Counted from the first letter of the stretch, positions 11,003-22,424 are shown. The stretch is 64,000 bases of DNA from Bryoerythrophyllum caledonicum (GCA_963971425.1 OZ020517.1:19186904-19250903), one strand, 5' to 3'. Numbers and translations: made by a program. The notes: a model not told the origin generated them from the letters alone.

Positions 11003-13816
11003 ATGGAAGAAGCGTCATTTGATAGCGGTTTTCAAGTGCGACCAACCTTGCCTCCAGGTGTTGTTGCATGTGAGGGTATTCCTCGAGCGTCTTGGTTTTC
11101 AAAGCGCGTTGTCCTTCGAAACTTATCAGGCGCTGATGTTGGAATTGGCCTCTGCCAGAGTGTTGATTCTGGTTTTGTTCCTGAAACTGGAGGTCAACCA
11201 CTTGGAAGTGATCATGTTGCGGTTATGATTGCCGAGTCCTTAAATGAGGATGACATTCCTTTGAATTGGATGTTCGCTCTCCGAGCATGGCCAATTCGAC
11301 ACGTCTTCCTTCGTAATGTGAGTTTGTATGACCAAGAACAAACGAGCATTTACAATGCTGCTCTTAAAGTATTTCGTCGTGGACCAAGAGTTGGTGTTCG
11401 ACAGTATGAAAGCAATCGTCAAAGGGCAGAGCATCATTCCCCATCGCATAAGAAAGTCCTACTCACTACACAGTCGATTAACTCTGTGGCAAGCACCGTC
11501 TGTTGTCTGAGAAACTGTACCCAACGATTTCCACGGTGTACAATTTCGGTACTTCGCTCTCAAATTTACCATGACATTGGAGGTGTTTATTTTCGGAAAC
11601 ATGTTTTGCTTGATGTGCATAGGCAGATGCACATAGATTCCAATGGAAACCGTGTGGTGACGCTTGATGGAATTGATGTTTGCCAAGATGCATGGTGTAC
11701 TATCATGGGGGTTAGCCGAGCTACATTCTACCGGTACAAAAGTGATGCAAAGGATGAAGTTCGAGCAGGGCCTCATGGCAATAGTGGCACAAAGAAGCCC
11801 CGCACTCATACTCTACAGGCAATTGCTACTTTGCACAACATACTTGACGATGCTGCCGATCATAGTCCTAATAAGACTACTACACTTGGCAGTGGGGAGA
11901 AGGTCATCTCAAAACATCTTCCGTCATCCTTTCAGTGGAGTGCAGTGCTACCCAAAGTGAATGCGGTGAATGCTAGGTTTGGCCTCAAACCAGTATCCTT
12001 ATCAGGTCTTAGTCGAATTCAAAGCTCTGAATTTGAACAATTCTCCACTAAGAAGCCTGGTGACAACTTTGCTCGTTGTGGGAGATGCGACCAACTTAAG
12101 CAATTGAAGAAGGCTACTACGCGAGGATCCTCCGCATATCAAATGTGGGAAGTCAAATTACAGTTACATCAAGCCTCTCAACAAACTCATCGTATCCTAT
12201 ATTATGGCAACCGAAAGAACTCAGAGGAAAATCCAGATGAGGTTGTGTGCATCATTCATGATAAAATGGACCACAGCAAAACCGCATCTCCCCATTTTTC
12301 TCATAAGAATAAAGCAACAGAGTCTTTTATGAAACTTCCTGTGGCTGTAACAGGGATGATTGCGCATGGACATGGAGATGTCCGCTATGCACATTATAGT
12401 CTTGACATCTTTCCCACCGACTCGAATCACACAGTTGGATCCATTGCTAAGTTACTTCGGGACTTAGAGAGACCACCCGTGTATTCCTCTCGTCAATTAT
12501 TTGTAGGAGGGAGAGCTTCTCCTCTCTTTGAGGCAGTGCTTGCAGATGCTAATATGTGCTTTGGATCCCTTGCAGTTCAACCAGTTGAACCTATTCCTGC
12601 CAAACAATTGCCGCCAATTCTCCAGATGCAGTTGGATAATGCCACAGGGGACAATAAGAATAGATATTTATTTGCTTTCTTCTCCCTCCTTGTTCATATG
12701 GGTATTTTCCGTGAAGTGTACGTCAACTTCTTGCTTGTTGGTCATACCCACGAAGATATTGATGCAATGTTTGGAAGATGGAGTACCAAACTTAAGTCAA
12801 ATAGCTATCCAACGATCCCACTCTTGATGAAATCATTCATGGATGCTGAGGAGAAGCCAGTTATTCCACACCTCATTGAAGAGGTGCCTGACTTCAAGAG
12901 CTTTTTAGAAGGCTATTTGTGTGTTGGCAAGGAGGCCCTTACAGGTCATACAAAGGGCCAACAATTCAAGTTTTACAAGGACTCCGATGGTTTGCCCAAG
13001 ATGCAGTACAAACTGCTTTGTACAGATAGGGATTGGTTGCCAATAGAGAATGGAGGAATTCAACTATGGAAGGTGGCGGCGGATGGTAGGCCAATATTGC
13101 CTCGTGGAGAGCCACTTCCCCTCATTCCACAACGTCATGAGAATTATGATGAGGTTATAAAGGGCATCTCTGGGTTTCTAAGTCTCTGGGAGTCTATGGC
13201 AAACGAGGATCTCTCAGGTGAATACAGGAGGAAGAATGAACATATTATGTACTATTGGAGGGGTGTTAAGGCTGCTCTCGACGTGCCATTGGAAGAATCG
13301 CCTTCCCTACGAACGGGATTTTGGCCACTATCTAGATACGCACCATCAATGGTGGATGAATTTGAGATTGACGGTACATTGAGAGAGGATTACGCAGAAG
13401 ACCCCCCATTCATTGGACAACGACGTCATTGTCCCCCTCCATCGTTTCGGGTCGGTAGAGATGTGCAGGAGGGCTATTTACTTGCGATACGTCCTGCTGA
13501 TGGAGATTTGCGCCCATTTTGGATTGCCTTAGCATTGACAAATCCGCATCCAGATCGTGAACATTCTCACGAGATTAAAGTGCAATACTACAAACCTGCA
13601 TCCATGCGTCATGTGAGTCCGGACACATACGAAGGGTGGGATTCTAGTCATGGGAATAATTGGGTCGAAGAAACTGAATCTGAACCAACGTGGGTGTATA
13701 CAGATTGTATTATAACTGCGTGGAAACCTAGGTTGCGTGGGAGCTTGAGCTCGTCTAGACCCAAAATTCCAAAATCACAGGTGGACATCATCAAGGCATC
13801 TTTAGCTGATTATTAG
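11003..13816 (+). CDS. 937-aa DDE-type transposase/integrase-like protein (DUF7869-like)
   Basis: Uninterrupted 937-codon frame whose ATG follows a splice acceptor, so the whole coding part is one exon. In the N-terminal part is a Cys-rich segment (about 166-180) followed by a possible DNA-binding stretch, DGIDVCQDAWCTIMGVSRAT (222-241). CxxC occurs at 359-362. A core with RNase-H-like spacing has DKMD at 420-423, LDNATGDNKN at 544-553 and VGHTHEDID at 579-587; these acidic residues are candidate metal ligands. A C-terminal segment (about 825-915) with conserved Trp residues may be a small beta-barrel or BAH/chromo-like module. The motif order matches what I know of DUF7869-type proteins in algae, oomycetes and plants, some of which are suspected transposases; function is not proven. 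No frameshift or stop is seen, so the gene may be recent or active. Nine palindromes lie upstream. Confidence 0.75.
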   Translation: MEEASFDSGFQVRPTLPPGVVACEGIPRASWFSKRVVLRNLSGADVGIGLCQSVDSGFVPETGGQPLGSDHVAVMIAESLNEDDIPLNWMFALRAWPIRHVFLRNVSLYDQEQTSIYNAALKVFRRGPRVGVRQYESNRQRAEHHSPSHKKVLLTTQSINSVASTVCCLRNCTQRFPRCTISVLRSQIYHDIGGVYFRKHVLLDVHRQMHIDSNGNRVVTLDGIDVCQDAWCTIMGVSRATFYRYKSDAKDEVRAGPHGNSGTKKPRTHTLQAIATLHNILDDAADHSPNKTTTLGSGEKVISKHLPSSFQWSAVLPKVNAVNARFGLKPVSLSGLSRIQSSEFEQFSTKKPGDNFARCGRCDQLKQLKKATTRGSSAYQMWEVKLQLHQASQQTHRILYYGNRKNSEENPDEVVCIIHDKMDHSKTASPHFSHKNKATESFMKLPVAVTGMIAHGHGDVRYAHYSLDIFPTDSNHTVGSIAKLLRDLERPPVYSSRQLFVGGRASPLFEAVLADANMCFGSLAVQPVEPIPAKQLPPILQMQLDNATGDNKNRYLFAFFSLLVHMGIFREVYVNFLLVGHTHEDIDAMFGRWSTKLKSNSYPTIPLLMKSFMDAEEKPVIPHLIEEVPDFKSFLEGYLCVGKEALTGHTKGQQFKFYKDSDGLPKMQYKLLCTDRDWLPIENGGIQLWKVAADGRPILPRGEPLPLIPQRHENYDEVIKGISGFLSLWESMANEDLSGEYRRKNEHIMYYWRGVKAALDVPLEESPSLRTGFWPLSRYAPSMVDEFEIDGTLREDYAEDPPFIGQRRHCPPPSFRVGRDVQEGYLLAIRPADGDLRPFWIALALTNPHPDREHSHEIKVQYYKPASMRHVSPDTYEGWDSSHGNNWVEETESEPTWVYTDCIITAWKPRLRGSLSSSRPKIPKSQVDIIKASLADY

Positions 13817-14640
13817 ATTTCAACGGGTTTTTGTGGATTGAAGTTATTCCTGAATATGAAATTGGTGGGAGTACGTGTGGTTATTTGAATTTGTTTTGCC
13901 CTTGGATGGAATATCCTTTTAAGGCTTGTAACAAACTCAATGTATCTAATATGTGATGCAATTGTAGACTCTTGCATGCGTAGCATATTTGCAGACAAAA
14001 TTTAATAACAAGTTGTTGTTTCATCAAGTGATGTATTGTGTTGCTTTCCATAATATAGAACGTTCCTATTATTTTGTTACATTGATGACAAATGAACCTT
14101 GGTCCAGATTGTCACTGCGATTGATTGTGCATTTATCCTTGATGCTTTGATATTTCCTTTTAATAGTAAGTTCTTAATGAATTGCTACAATATATGTTAT
14201 CTTCTCAATGACCATTTTGGCTAGAAGTTGTATAAGCTTTTGAAATTTGAAAATATTTCTCTTCAATATGTGAAGATATGCATTCTAGGTGGTTGGTGAA
14301 TGAGTGTATATGTGTATTTCAGTCCAATTTTGAGTCCAACTAGGGTTCCTAAAATTCATTGTCGCATGTGTTTTCATGAGGTCAAGTTTATTCTTGCTAT
14401 GCAATTTTTTTCATGGTGTATTATTGTTCCTTAAATAATATGCTCCATATCTAAATATATTTTTTGATACTCTACTATCTTTACACACGAAATCATATTA
14501 AATGGCCTACTCAATTAGATACGAAAATTATTCAACAATCTATGATATGTCCGGATTCTTCAAGATTTTGAAAAGAGTTTGAGTCTCAATTTAATACATA
14601 GTCTCAAATTAATGAAATAATGAAATGCCTAAAATTAGGT
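13817..14640. other. 3' flank of the DDE-like gene, nothing else recognised
   Basis: AT-rich sequence with no exon, repeat end or palindrome of the 19-bp family that I can see. No terminal inverted repeat that would mark the right end of a large element was found here. Confidence 0.4.
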
Positions 14641-14652
14641 ACCATGTTAAAA

Positions 14653-14689
14653 TGAGACTCTGAAATGTCTCATTTTAATGAATATGGCG
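14653..14689. mobile_element. fragment of a small MITE (second copy at 60440)
   Basis: TGAGACTCTGAAATGTCTCA followed by TTTAATGAATATGGCG matches the reverse complement of the left arm of the complete copy at 60440-60554. The other arm is degraded. Confidence 0.5.
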
Positions 14690-14883
14690 TTTACAGCATC
14701 CAGAGCCGTTTAGAATACAGAAGTGATATTCAAAATCGTACAATCAGCTTGAATTGCACTTATAAGCTGCATCTGCGTGTAATAGTACCAACTAGTTGTT
14801 TTTACTGGTTGTCTTGTGTTTAGAGAGGCCTCTATTGGTTTGAAGTGGTTTGATTAAATTTTTTGCTTCAACAATCATATGCA

Positions 14884-15843
14884 ATGGTGCATTCCTTTCT
14901 AAAAATCTTTGGATCTGAATTCCACGATCAGGTCCTCCACGCTCACGAACGTCTTCTCGACAAAACCGCCGTTTCGAAACACGACGAAGAATGGTACCCA
15001 CGGCAGAAAAGCATCCGCCCCTCTTTCATAGTACCTCTGAGCCCCATGACCTCTGATTCTGAATTCAGCACCTTGCTAGAGCTGAATGGTGATGCCACGC
15101 CAGCATCTGAGCGAGCCACATGCAGCGACGACGCACATGAGCAACCTGGCCCGGCGCTTCATTCGTGTGTAGTCTGCGACAAGAAATCCACCAAGCTCAA
15201 TATCTGCTCGGTGTGCAAATCGGTGAAGTACTGCTCGCGCAACTGCCAAGTCTCAGACTGGCCATCTCACTAGAAACGGTGCAAGGCTGCCGAGTCCCAA
15301 AAACAAAGCCAACCTTTACCTTCAGGTGCACACTTGACTGATGTGCATACGCTTAAAAGTAGCTATTTTCCTTAGTTACTGGGAGTTCTTCACTATATTG
15401 GCAATCCTCCGAACCTTGGCAAGCCCTCTCTGAACTCATTTTGGCATTGACCTTCGTGTGTGCATGTTTCAGGAGCATCTATACTTCTGGATCCGAAGGG
15501 GAATGGCATGGGCGACAACATCATGGTCTTGATGAACAACCGTGACCCAATTAATTCCAACGCCAATCTCAAGCCTGCTAAAGTGAATCACATGCCCGAT
15601 GATGAGGAGGGCGAAGTCTACGTCGTCAAGGTGCAGTCCAGCCCTCGGGACTTTCTGATCTAAGACCGGCAACGGTCATTCACAACCATGACTTCCGACC
15701 CCCGAGAGCAGGCTGCATTACGGTCTGTAATCGAGTCTGTGAAACACAGAGGCGGAGCCAAAGCCTATCTTTATGCCAGGAACGAGGGCGATCGGTTCCG
15801 TGTGTACCTGGAGGACTTGCCTGAGCAGTATGTGAACTGGTAA
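14884..15843 (+). pseudogene. MYND zinc-finger protein, broken copy
   Basis: The first segment (ATG at 14884, stop TAG at 15271) ends in a MYND finger with Cys-x2-Cys-x9-Cys-x2-Cys-x5-Cys-x3-Cys-x7-His, but the next codon is TAG. The final Cys of the finger lies exactly H-x3-C beyond it (KRC), so one nonsense change in a lysine-type codon cuts the domain. An intron appears to follow, with acceptor TTTCAG near 15471. The next exon reads on until TAA at 15661, and beyond that stop the same frame continues with protein-like sequence to 15843. MYND fingers mediate protein-protein contacts. Two premature stops make a functional product unlikely. Confidence 0.6.
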
Positions 15844-16652
15844 CAGCCTTGTCAGCACCAGGGTTGAGGTCATTTTTCCATCACTGAGGTGAGTTTTCCA
15901 ATCAATGATTACTATGTTTCTCCTCCACATGATAAAATATGTCTTCATTCTTTGTAGAAAATGATGTCTTCATGCTACTGCTAACATACAAAGGCATATT
16001 TTCTTCAAAACCATCTGCATTTCAGTAATATCATGTGATGATATACTCTGCTACTTGGATACGTTTTCATGTGTGCATGGTCCCTGTTAAATTCAGCATC
16101 TGGGTATGATGGTCCGCTGATGAGGCATTGAACAATTCCCCTCTTGCTTGTTGCCGATTTCACAGGCAAAGAGCAAGTTTGCAATATGGCAACAGAATGT
16201 TGTGGCCTAGGGTGAAAGAAAGAAAAATAGTGGAAATTCTTGCTAAACCGGTATTGAAATTTTATGCGTGGTCCTGGACAAGATCCTAATTCAGGAATGG
16301 GAAGCTTTGTCCCCAGGATTCCCGACCAATTTTATTGGCTCCCAGACACTCCTTGTTTTAGTGTAAGAACCCAATTCGGAACCAGAAACCGCACGATCCA
16401 CCCAGAGGCTACTCCTGAAATCATCCAAAATGGTAAATGACTGCCGCTACAATGGTCCTTTCCCTTCCCTCACAAGTTTGCGACTCTGTTTCCGAGCTGC
16501 CTCGTGCATTGTTCAAGGGTTTCACAGCGTCTTTGCAGCGAGCGGATGCCGAGGACTGTCGGTCGGGAGAAAAGTTGAATCACCAGCGGAGCATTTCCAT
16601 TGTCGGTAAGCCCTTCGAGGTTGATGGCCAGGTCGAGATGCTCTTCTCTAGG
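15844..16652. other. intergenic, nothing recognised
   Basis: A mix of AT-rich sequence and a GC-richer stretch (16380-16640). A 111-codon open frame crosses into the dispersed repeat and has no recognisable domain. Confidence 0.35.
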
Positions 16653-17285
16653 TCATTTTATCGATGTCTGCTCCAGGATCGAAGGTTTGCAAGTGGAAGA
16701 CTTTTTTCTTGTCGGGTCCAGGACTGTGATGGAGTGAACACGAATGCTTTGTTTCCAGTTTACAGCTACTAGTAGCATTCCTGTGGTGCTGCTGTTGTTG
16801 CATGGAAATTTGTTGTTTCTTTAGTATTTGACGTATTTGACGTATTTGACCTATCTGACCTGTTTGTTTGGTTAGAGGGAGACTCTACGGAAGCAGAGGG
16901 AGAGACCGCCCTTGTGAGCCACTTCATTTTCACTGGTTTGGTTGAGTTTTCCAAAGTTTATAAACAGATGTGGCACTTGTGAGCTCTCAGGCAACGGATA
17001 GTATTGCTCGTTTGCGAAGGCAGCTGCGAGACTGATTGTAGCTTGGCTTGAATGCATGATCTCTGTGGTTGCAAGCAGGGATTCTCATCTGGAATTTAAA
17101 ATTAGGAGTTCGATCGACATGATTGCTACGCTCTAACCAACTTGTATAATCGTAAGTTGGTGAATGTTCTGATGATGGATGCGGACCACTTCCCTTGCAG
17201 TTGTTGCAAAGCTTAGGTGAATAGTATTGAGGCAAGGAAGTTCGCCACGGCACATGACGGATAGATACTTCTATGTTGTGTTTCT
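16653..17285 (+). repeat. dispersed ~640-bp repeat, copy 1
   Basis: Aligns along its length with 54612-55277. Shared landmarks are AAGGTTTG, GATGGAGTGAACACGAATGC, a TTGCATG, CACTTCATTTTCAC and a common end at TTCTATCTATCA. No protein frame is kept in both copies, so it may be a non-autonomous element or an old 3'UTR-like segment. Confidence 0.65.
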
Positions 17286-17383
17286 ATCTATCACTCTAGG
17301 TCGAAGTCTTTTTATTATATTCGCGTCGTAGTTTCTGTCTATTCTAGTGTAAGCATGTAGTCGTTTTGCTCGCGAGAGCTTTG

Positions 17384-17418
17384 TAGTGCCGCACTTGAGG
17401 GCCGTGGGGCACCAGTCC
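17384..17418 (-). repeat. inverted fragment of the alpha-tubulin pseudogene
   Basis: The minus strand carries GGACTGGTGCCCCACGGCCC and flanks matching 17836-17870 of the tubulin pseudogene on the plus strand, showing local inversion-duplication. Confidence 0.65.
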
Positions 17419-17614
17419 TAAACCTTGGATTATTCCAATAGTGTGTAGTGTGTAGATGAATAAAGAGAGCTCGTGAAGAGCATGCATTCTGGAAACATGA
17501 GAGAATCGAGCTTGTGTGTCTATGGTGTGTCTCAAAGTACTGTGAAAGTTTGAGTTACTTGTGTGATAGAATTCGGCACAGGTGATGCAGGCGCTAACGG
17601 AGTCGCTCCGGTTA

Positions 17615-18166
17615 GATCCTCTTTATGTAGTCCTGGGCGCCGGTGATCTCCGCGGAGAAGGCTCACCATGAGTAGATGATAGTGCCCGAGCGGCGACCAC
17701 GCGCTCGGGCATGATGGCCAAGTGCGACCCGCGCCACGGGAAGTACATGCCTGCTGTGTCGTGTACTGAGGGAAGTCCTTGGACTGGTGCCCCACGTCCA
17801 TCGGCACCATCACGACCAAGCGCATGACAAGTTCTTGGACTGGTGCCCCACGGCCCTCAGGTGCGGCATCAACTAGCAGCTGCTTACGCTGGTGCCCGGC
17901 GGCGACCGCGCGCGTGCGGCGCTCCATGTGTTGCTCTCCAACACCATTAGCGTCGCCAAGGGTCTCTCCAGGTTGGATATTTAATTCAACCTCATGTACT
18001 CCAAGCGCGCCTTCGTGCACTGGTGCGTGGTCAGGGGCATGGAGGAGGGCAAGTTCTCCGAAGAGGACAAGGATCTCGTGGTCCTCGAGAAGGACTTTTC
18101 TGATGGCATCAACGACAAGGCTTCCGTCACCTCTAGCAAGGAAGGCGAGTTGACAGGCTACAACTA
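17615..18166 (+). pseudogene. alpha-tubulin pseudogene, C-terminal half
   Basis: Frame-hopping translation gives unmistakable alpha-tubulin segments in order: [46 protein letters not shown] and [14 protein letters not shown]. It has in-frame stops, a frameshift and a duplicated 'GGACTGGTGCCCCAC' block (about 17780 and 17837). The GC-rich composition differs from the AT-rich flanks. No intron interrupts it, so a retrocopy is possible. The 3' end abuts the Tigger-derived MITE at 18167. Confidence 0.82.
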
Positions 18167-18993
18167 CAGTCTAACCTTGATAATATCCCACCCTCCGTTT
18201 CACCCAAAAATGTGATATTATCAAGGTGTGACAATTTTGATAATATCACGTTTGTCAATTTTAGGCAGAATGTGATATCATCAGAAAAGAAGGCAAAAAA
18301 AAATTCAATAAAATTCAAAAAATTCAATTAAATTACAACTGTCATACACTTGATTTGCCAACCTGTATCAATCACCATCAGATGTTATAAATCACAAAAA
18401 TCAAATAAATGAATTAGTGAAATCTCATACTGAGACTAAACAAATTAGTAAATCCATTGAAACCTAACATATGATTTATCTCACCTCATGTCGAATGGTC
18501 ATTGAGAAATAACACATGACAAGGTGTAACTAGTTCACATTACACATATAGTATCATCAATTAATTGCCATTCCAGCAATGAACTCACCCCAATGACCTG
18601 TATTATACTAAATCTGTAAAGAAACCAATCGCAAGAAAACCGTTGTCCTCTCCTGAGTCTCAATGCTTTTGGAGCTCAGAACCCTCGCTCTTCCCAGAAT
18701 CCTCGTCTTCACCAAAATCTATGATTTGTCCACATTTTTATTTAGGAATCACCCCCAATCGTAGATACAATAAAACATTCTGACAAGATATGCCATCATC
18801 CACACTTATTCATCCATCCATTTTTTATATTGTCACACTTACGCTACAGATTTTGAAAAAAAAAAAGTGATATTATCAAGGGTGATAGTGATATTAACAA
18901 GGTAGTTTTACACTAAGATAATCTGTTTCAAAGTTTTGGGTGACAATATCAAGGTGTTACATTAACAAGTGTGATATTATCAAGGTTAGACTG
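18167..18993. mobile_element. Tigger/pogo-derived non-autonomous element (827 bp, TA duplication)
   Basis: The ends CAGTCTAACCTTGATAATAT (left) and its inverse at 18991-18993 are flanked by TA. Both ends align with the 3.84-kb element at 43905-47747, including the internal GTGATATTATCAAGG sites; the transposase is absent. It is an internal deletion derivative. Confidence 0.82.
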
Positions 18994-18995
18994 TA

Positions 18996-19200
18996 CACAA
19001 AACACTGAATATAGTGCGGATTCATTATTGATGTGGATCACCCACACTAATTTCTATCAATGCATGTGTAATGTGCATGCCAAGTTCTGATTGGGTACTT
19101 GTTATCAAGCAAGTGTGTCAGTCAACAATTGCATGTAAATTTTCAATTAGTGTGGGAGATTTCAAAATAGTCTAGTCTACACTATATTCAGGGAACGGTG
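18996..19200. mobile_element. TA-flanked MITE (205 bp), copy 1
   Basis: The right end, read inward, is CACCGTTCCCTGAATATAGTG. The left end CACAAAACACTGAATATAGTG is a diverged inverse. TA lies on both sides, and the left TA (18994-18995) also serves as the right TA of the Tigger MITE. Related to 22436-23006. Confidence 0.65.
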
Positions 19201-19613
19201 TAGTCGATTCACAAATGTTCATGAGTATCATCAGTGCCTACCAACAGCAGCAACAGCATGCCCTTGAGACAAGATAAACTACGCTCATTTTTTGAACGAT
19301 GAACAAAACACTGATGTCGATCAATTACAACACATTTATTAATCGACTAGATACATATAATGCAAGAAAGTCATGATGCAGCTCTCAGCATTTGGATATG
19401 GGTCCACCTTATTGTATAATATTAAACTGCAGGAGACCAACATGGTCTCCTAGCGTGGATCCAAGTACTGTGACGTCTAATTTGCTAACGGTGTGACAAG
19501 TTTTACTTCTTGGCCATAGACTTGAAACAATATGATTAGAGTGTAGAAACTCATCCATGATACGTGATGTCAATATTAGATTTGCAGTGCGATCATTCCA
19601 AAGAAGGGAGTGT

Positions 19614-20583
19614 TCAACGGACGATCCTGGCATTGGAGTCGTAGCGACGGATGCAGCTGAGCACGGACTCGGCGTCGAAGCCGTAGCCCTCCACACGGAT
19701 GACATCGTTTGTGCGGCAGCCTTGGGGGCGTTCGATCACCGCGTTGACATCTGCCGAGAAAGATAAGTTTGATGTAAGTAAACTAATCCAAGCACGGAAA
19801 TTATTTTGTAGCTACACACATATCAATGAAGATTGAGATATTGGGAACTTTGGCAGCATTTCACATGAATTGGCAAACAACGTGACTATCCACCACGCAT
19901 AGATTTCATAGGTTTCCTAGATACCAAAGTTTGTGAAATACCACGAAAGTTACCAAATATCTCGACAAAGGATTCACTGCTGTAAAATATCATTTACGAA
20001 ACGAACATCAGTATAGCTAGATACTTACTGAAAGATCTGCGTAGATCGTTCTTGCAGCGCTCCAGTTTGCGGGCTCTTGAGAATAGCCCCGGAGCTTGGA
20101 TGTCCACACTTATCTGTTCGTGAAAGGTGAGCATGAGTGAATCAGAACTGTGTGACATGTGAGCAGGTCATTTCGAGAGCATTACTAGACTTGATAACAT
20201 CACTAACTGGATGAAAAACTGGAAAATAATGCTTGAGTTTATATATATTTGTACGTAGTCGGCTGTAGATTCGGGTTGCTCAAGCAGGTCCTCCACGTCT
20301 ATGGCATCGGTTTCCTCGTTCTCAGCCTCCCAATTTGGCTGAATCATGTTCATACATCACATTCGATATTTAGAAAGAATTGCCAACTGAGCAATGCAGG
20401 CAACTGCCTCAATGTTTAAATCAGATTACAATATCATGTACTTGATAGGAGAAAACGAGTCTATACCTGGTCAGCCATGTTGGAGTCCTGATGATCTTCA
20501 GCTGGATCTGGAAGTAACCTGCGCGACCCTGAAGCCACAGGCCCGTCGGCGCTGTTTGTGCTCCTTTTGGCGCGCTTACGCCC
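19614..20583 (-). CDS. small spliced gene of unknown function, four phase-consistent exons
   Basis: Exons at about 20583-20467, 20338-20255, 20113-20029 and 19750-19614 (stop TGA). Each junction is GT-AG. Joined codons keep one frame: MADQ|PNWEAENEETD, then TADY|ISVDIQAPG, then RRSF|(N)VNAVIERP. The protein begins basic (RKRAKRS, NLS-like), is acidic in the middle, and ends with VIRVEGYGFDAESVLSCI. I do not recognise a family. More upstream exons may exist between 20.6 and 21.8 kb, but those candidates contain stops, so either the gene starts in the first exon listed (Met of MADQ) or it is decaying. Confidence 0.45.
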
Positions 20584-22286
20584 CTGTTGACGTGCAACAA
20601 ATCATGTAATTATCCAACATATGACCCATTAGGTTCTAACGAATGCACAGGGCGCCACAGAAATATGCTTACCACGGAAATATTCAATGTGCTGCTAATT
20701 CACCACCCAACCTGCATGCAAAGGGACTGGGAGAACTGTTCCATCACGACCTCTAACGCCACTATTTATGCGTCAAGTTCATGGCAATATTTTATTCAAG
20801 TGAGCCGCTATTTCACTGAAAATAATTGTTATTAACTAACATGACTTAAAAGTAATAAAGTATGTTGGGGTTACCTGAGTATTCATGCTTTAGAAGGTCT
20901 TGACTCTTTAGCGGTTGACGTTTTGATTTCACTTGTTAGAGTTTCTTGATGAATGAATATTTTACCACCAACTTGCTGGCATTCGGAGCCTCAAACACCT
21001 GTGAACTTCACTGAGCTCTGCTTAAACGTCATTCACATCAAAATTCAACAGTCAAATAATTATCAGAGTATTGAATCCCTTAATTCTATCCTACGATTGC
21101 AAACGCGCTGAAACCTGTAAGACATTAGGAGGTGGGCATTCGGGGCAAGGACATTCGGCCTTGACTTTCCTGCTAATGAAATCGTCAAGTCTTCGTACTG
21201 GACCTGCATGTTCAAGACTAAATATGTGCATGTTCAAGACTAAATATGTGCATGCAAAATTCTGCGTCAACCAATAGTGCAGTTTCAGTGGAAGCAGACG
21301 TTTCTCATAGTCCCATGCACCTAAGCATCGAACGCAATTCGGCACCATACACGAGATTCTCATTAATTTTCGGATGTAGGGACAGTGCTTGCATCACTAA
21401 TTCTGTATCACAAGTGATTGAATTCCTATTTTATGAAACTGAATTCCCGAGACATGTTTATCCTCAGTGCCAGTTGCAGTTTATCAGATAAAATCGGCAT
21501 GAGATTTGGCTTACCTCCAAATTAAACCGCCTCGATTGTTAAAGAACTGATCCACCCTTGGTGAAAAAGTGCTTCACGTACATGGTAAGAAGATTCACAC
21601 TCCCATGCTCTTCTTATGTACTACCACGCTCGTCTGGTTCTTCGTCAAAGAATGCTGTCTAGATTCAGACGTCGATCGATGAGAGCTAGCTAGACAGCCA
21701 GACCTATTAATACGATCGATTTTGGAGGATATAGGAGGTGAGGCGGTCCGATCTGGAGCGTGCGAAGACTGCCGCTGCAGGTAATCCTCGTGAGTTGAAA
21801 GGCAGGTGAAACTCGTCTTTCCTGAAAGGTTCATACGAATATCTCATACTGTACTACACATATGAAGGCTTCAACTTGACACGCACATGGGTGTCGGTAA
21901 CAGACTTGTACCCCAAGCGCCTAGGAACTAAGAGAACTGCGAGCTCTCAGAGAGAAAATGATAGACTACGTGACCTTCCTGGCAGATTTTTAGATATAAA
22001 GTTGAATGGGCCCGAACGGTTGGGCAGCCGTAAAAGGCCTGCTTGGCTTGCACTATAGGTAATTAGTTTAATGCACTAATAAATTTCGGACTCCTGGGAT
22101 GGTAGGCTGCAAGGAAGGTCCAAGGAAACTGGCTGAGTCAACCACGCTCCTGGATTTAGCCTGACTCCTGAGGACCACGCTCGTGCATCGACCAGCCTCG
22201 GGGTTCAAAAACTTATTTAAAAAATCCGCCAAAGTTTACCCAGTTACAACCTCTGACAATAAACCTCGACCTCACATTAATGCTCA
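20584..22286. other. upstream region of the spliced gene; possible decayed exons
   Basis: Minus-strand stretches near 21205-21120 (a Cys/Pro-rich CPCPECPPP segment followed by a donor) and 20993-20935 look exon-like. A candidate between 20705 and 20670 has stops in all frames. A 22-bp block (ATGTTCAAGACTAAATATGTGC) is directly repeated at about 21209 and 21231. Confidence 0.3.
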
Positions 22287-22424
22287 GGTGGTGGGGCTAA
22301 CCTGGCCCCTATTTTGTTTTTGGATGGGGCCCTAATTATAGCAACGGTGGAAAAATGACCCCATCCGATTTAGAAGGGGCCCACCTCGGGTAACTCCCAA
22401 CGAGCGGGTCAATTCGCCCTAGGC
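22287..22424. mobile_element. truncated Mutator-like MITE
   Basis: Matches the right part of the intact element at 25941-26219, ending GGTCAATTCGCCCTAGGC. The left terminal repeat is missing. Confidence 0.55.

Noticed and set aside
13817..14640. Right terminus of a large element carrying the two palindrome-linked genes
   Set aside because: No inverted counterpart is visible in the window. The left end lies outside it, so borders cannot be set.
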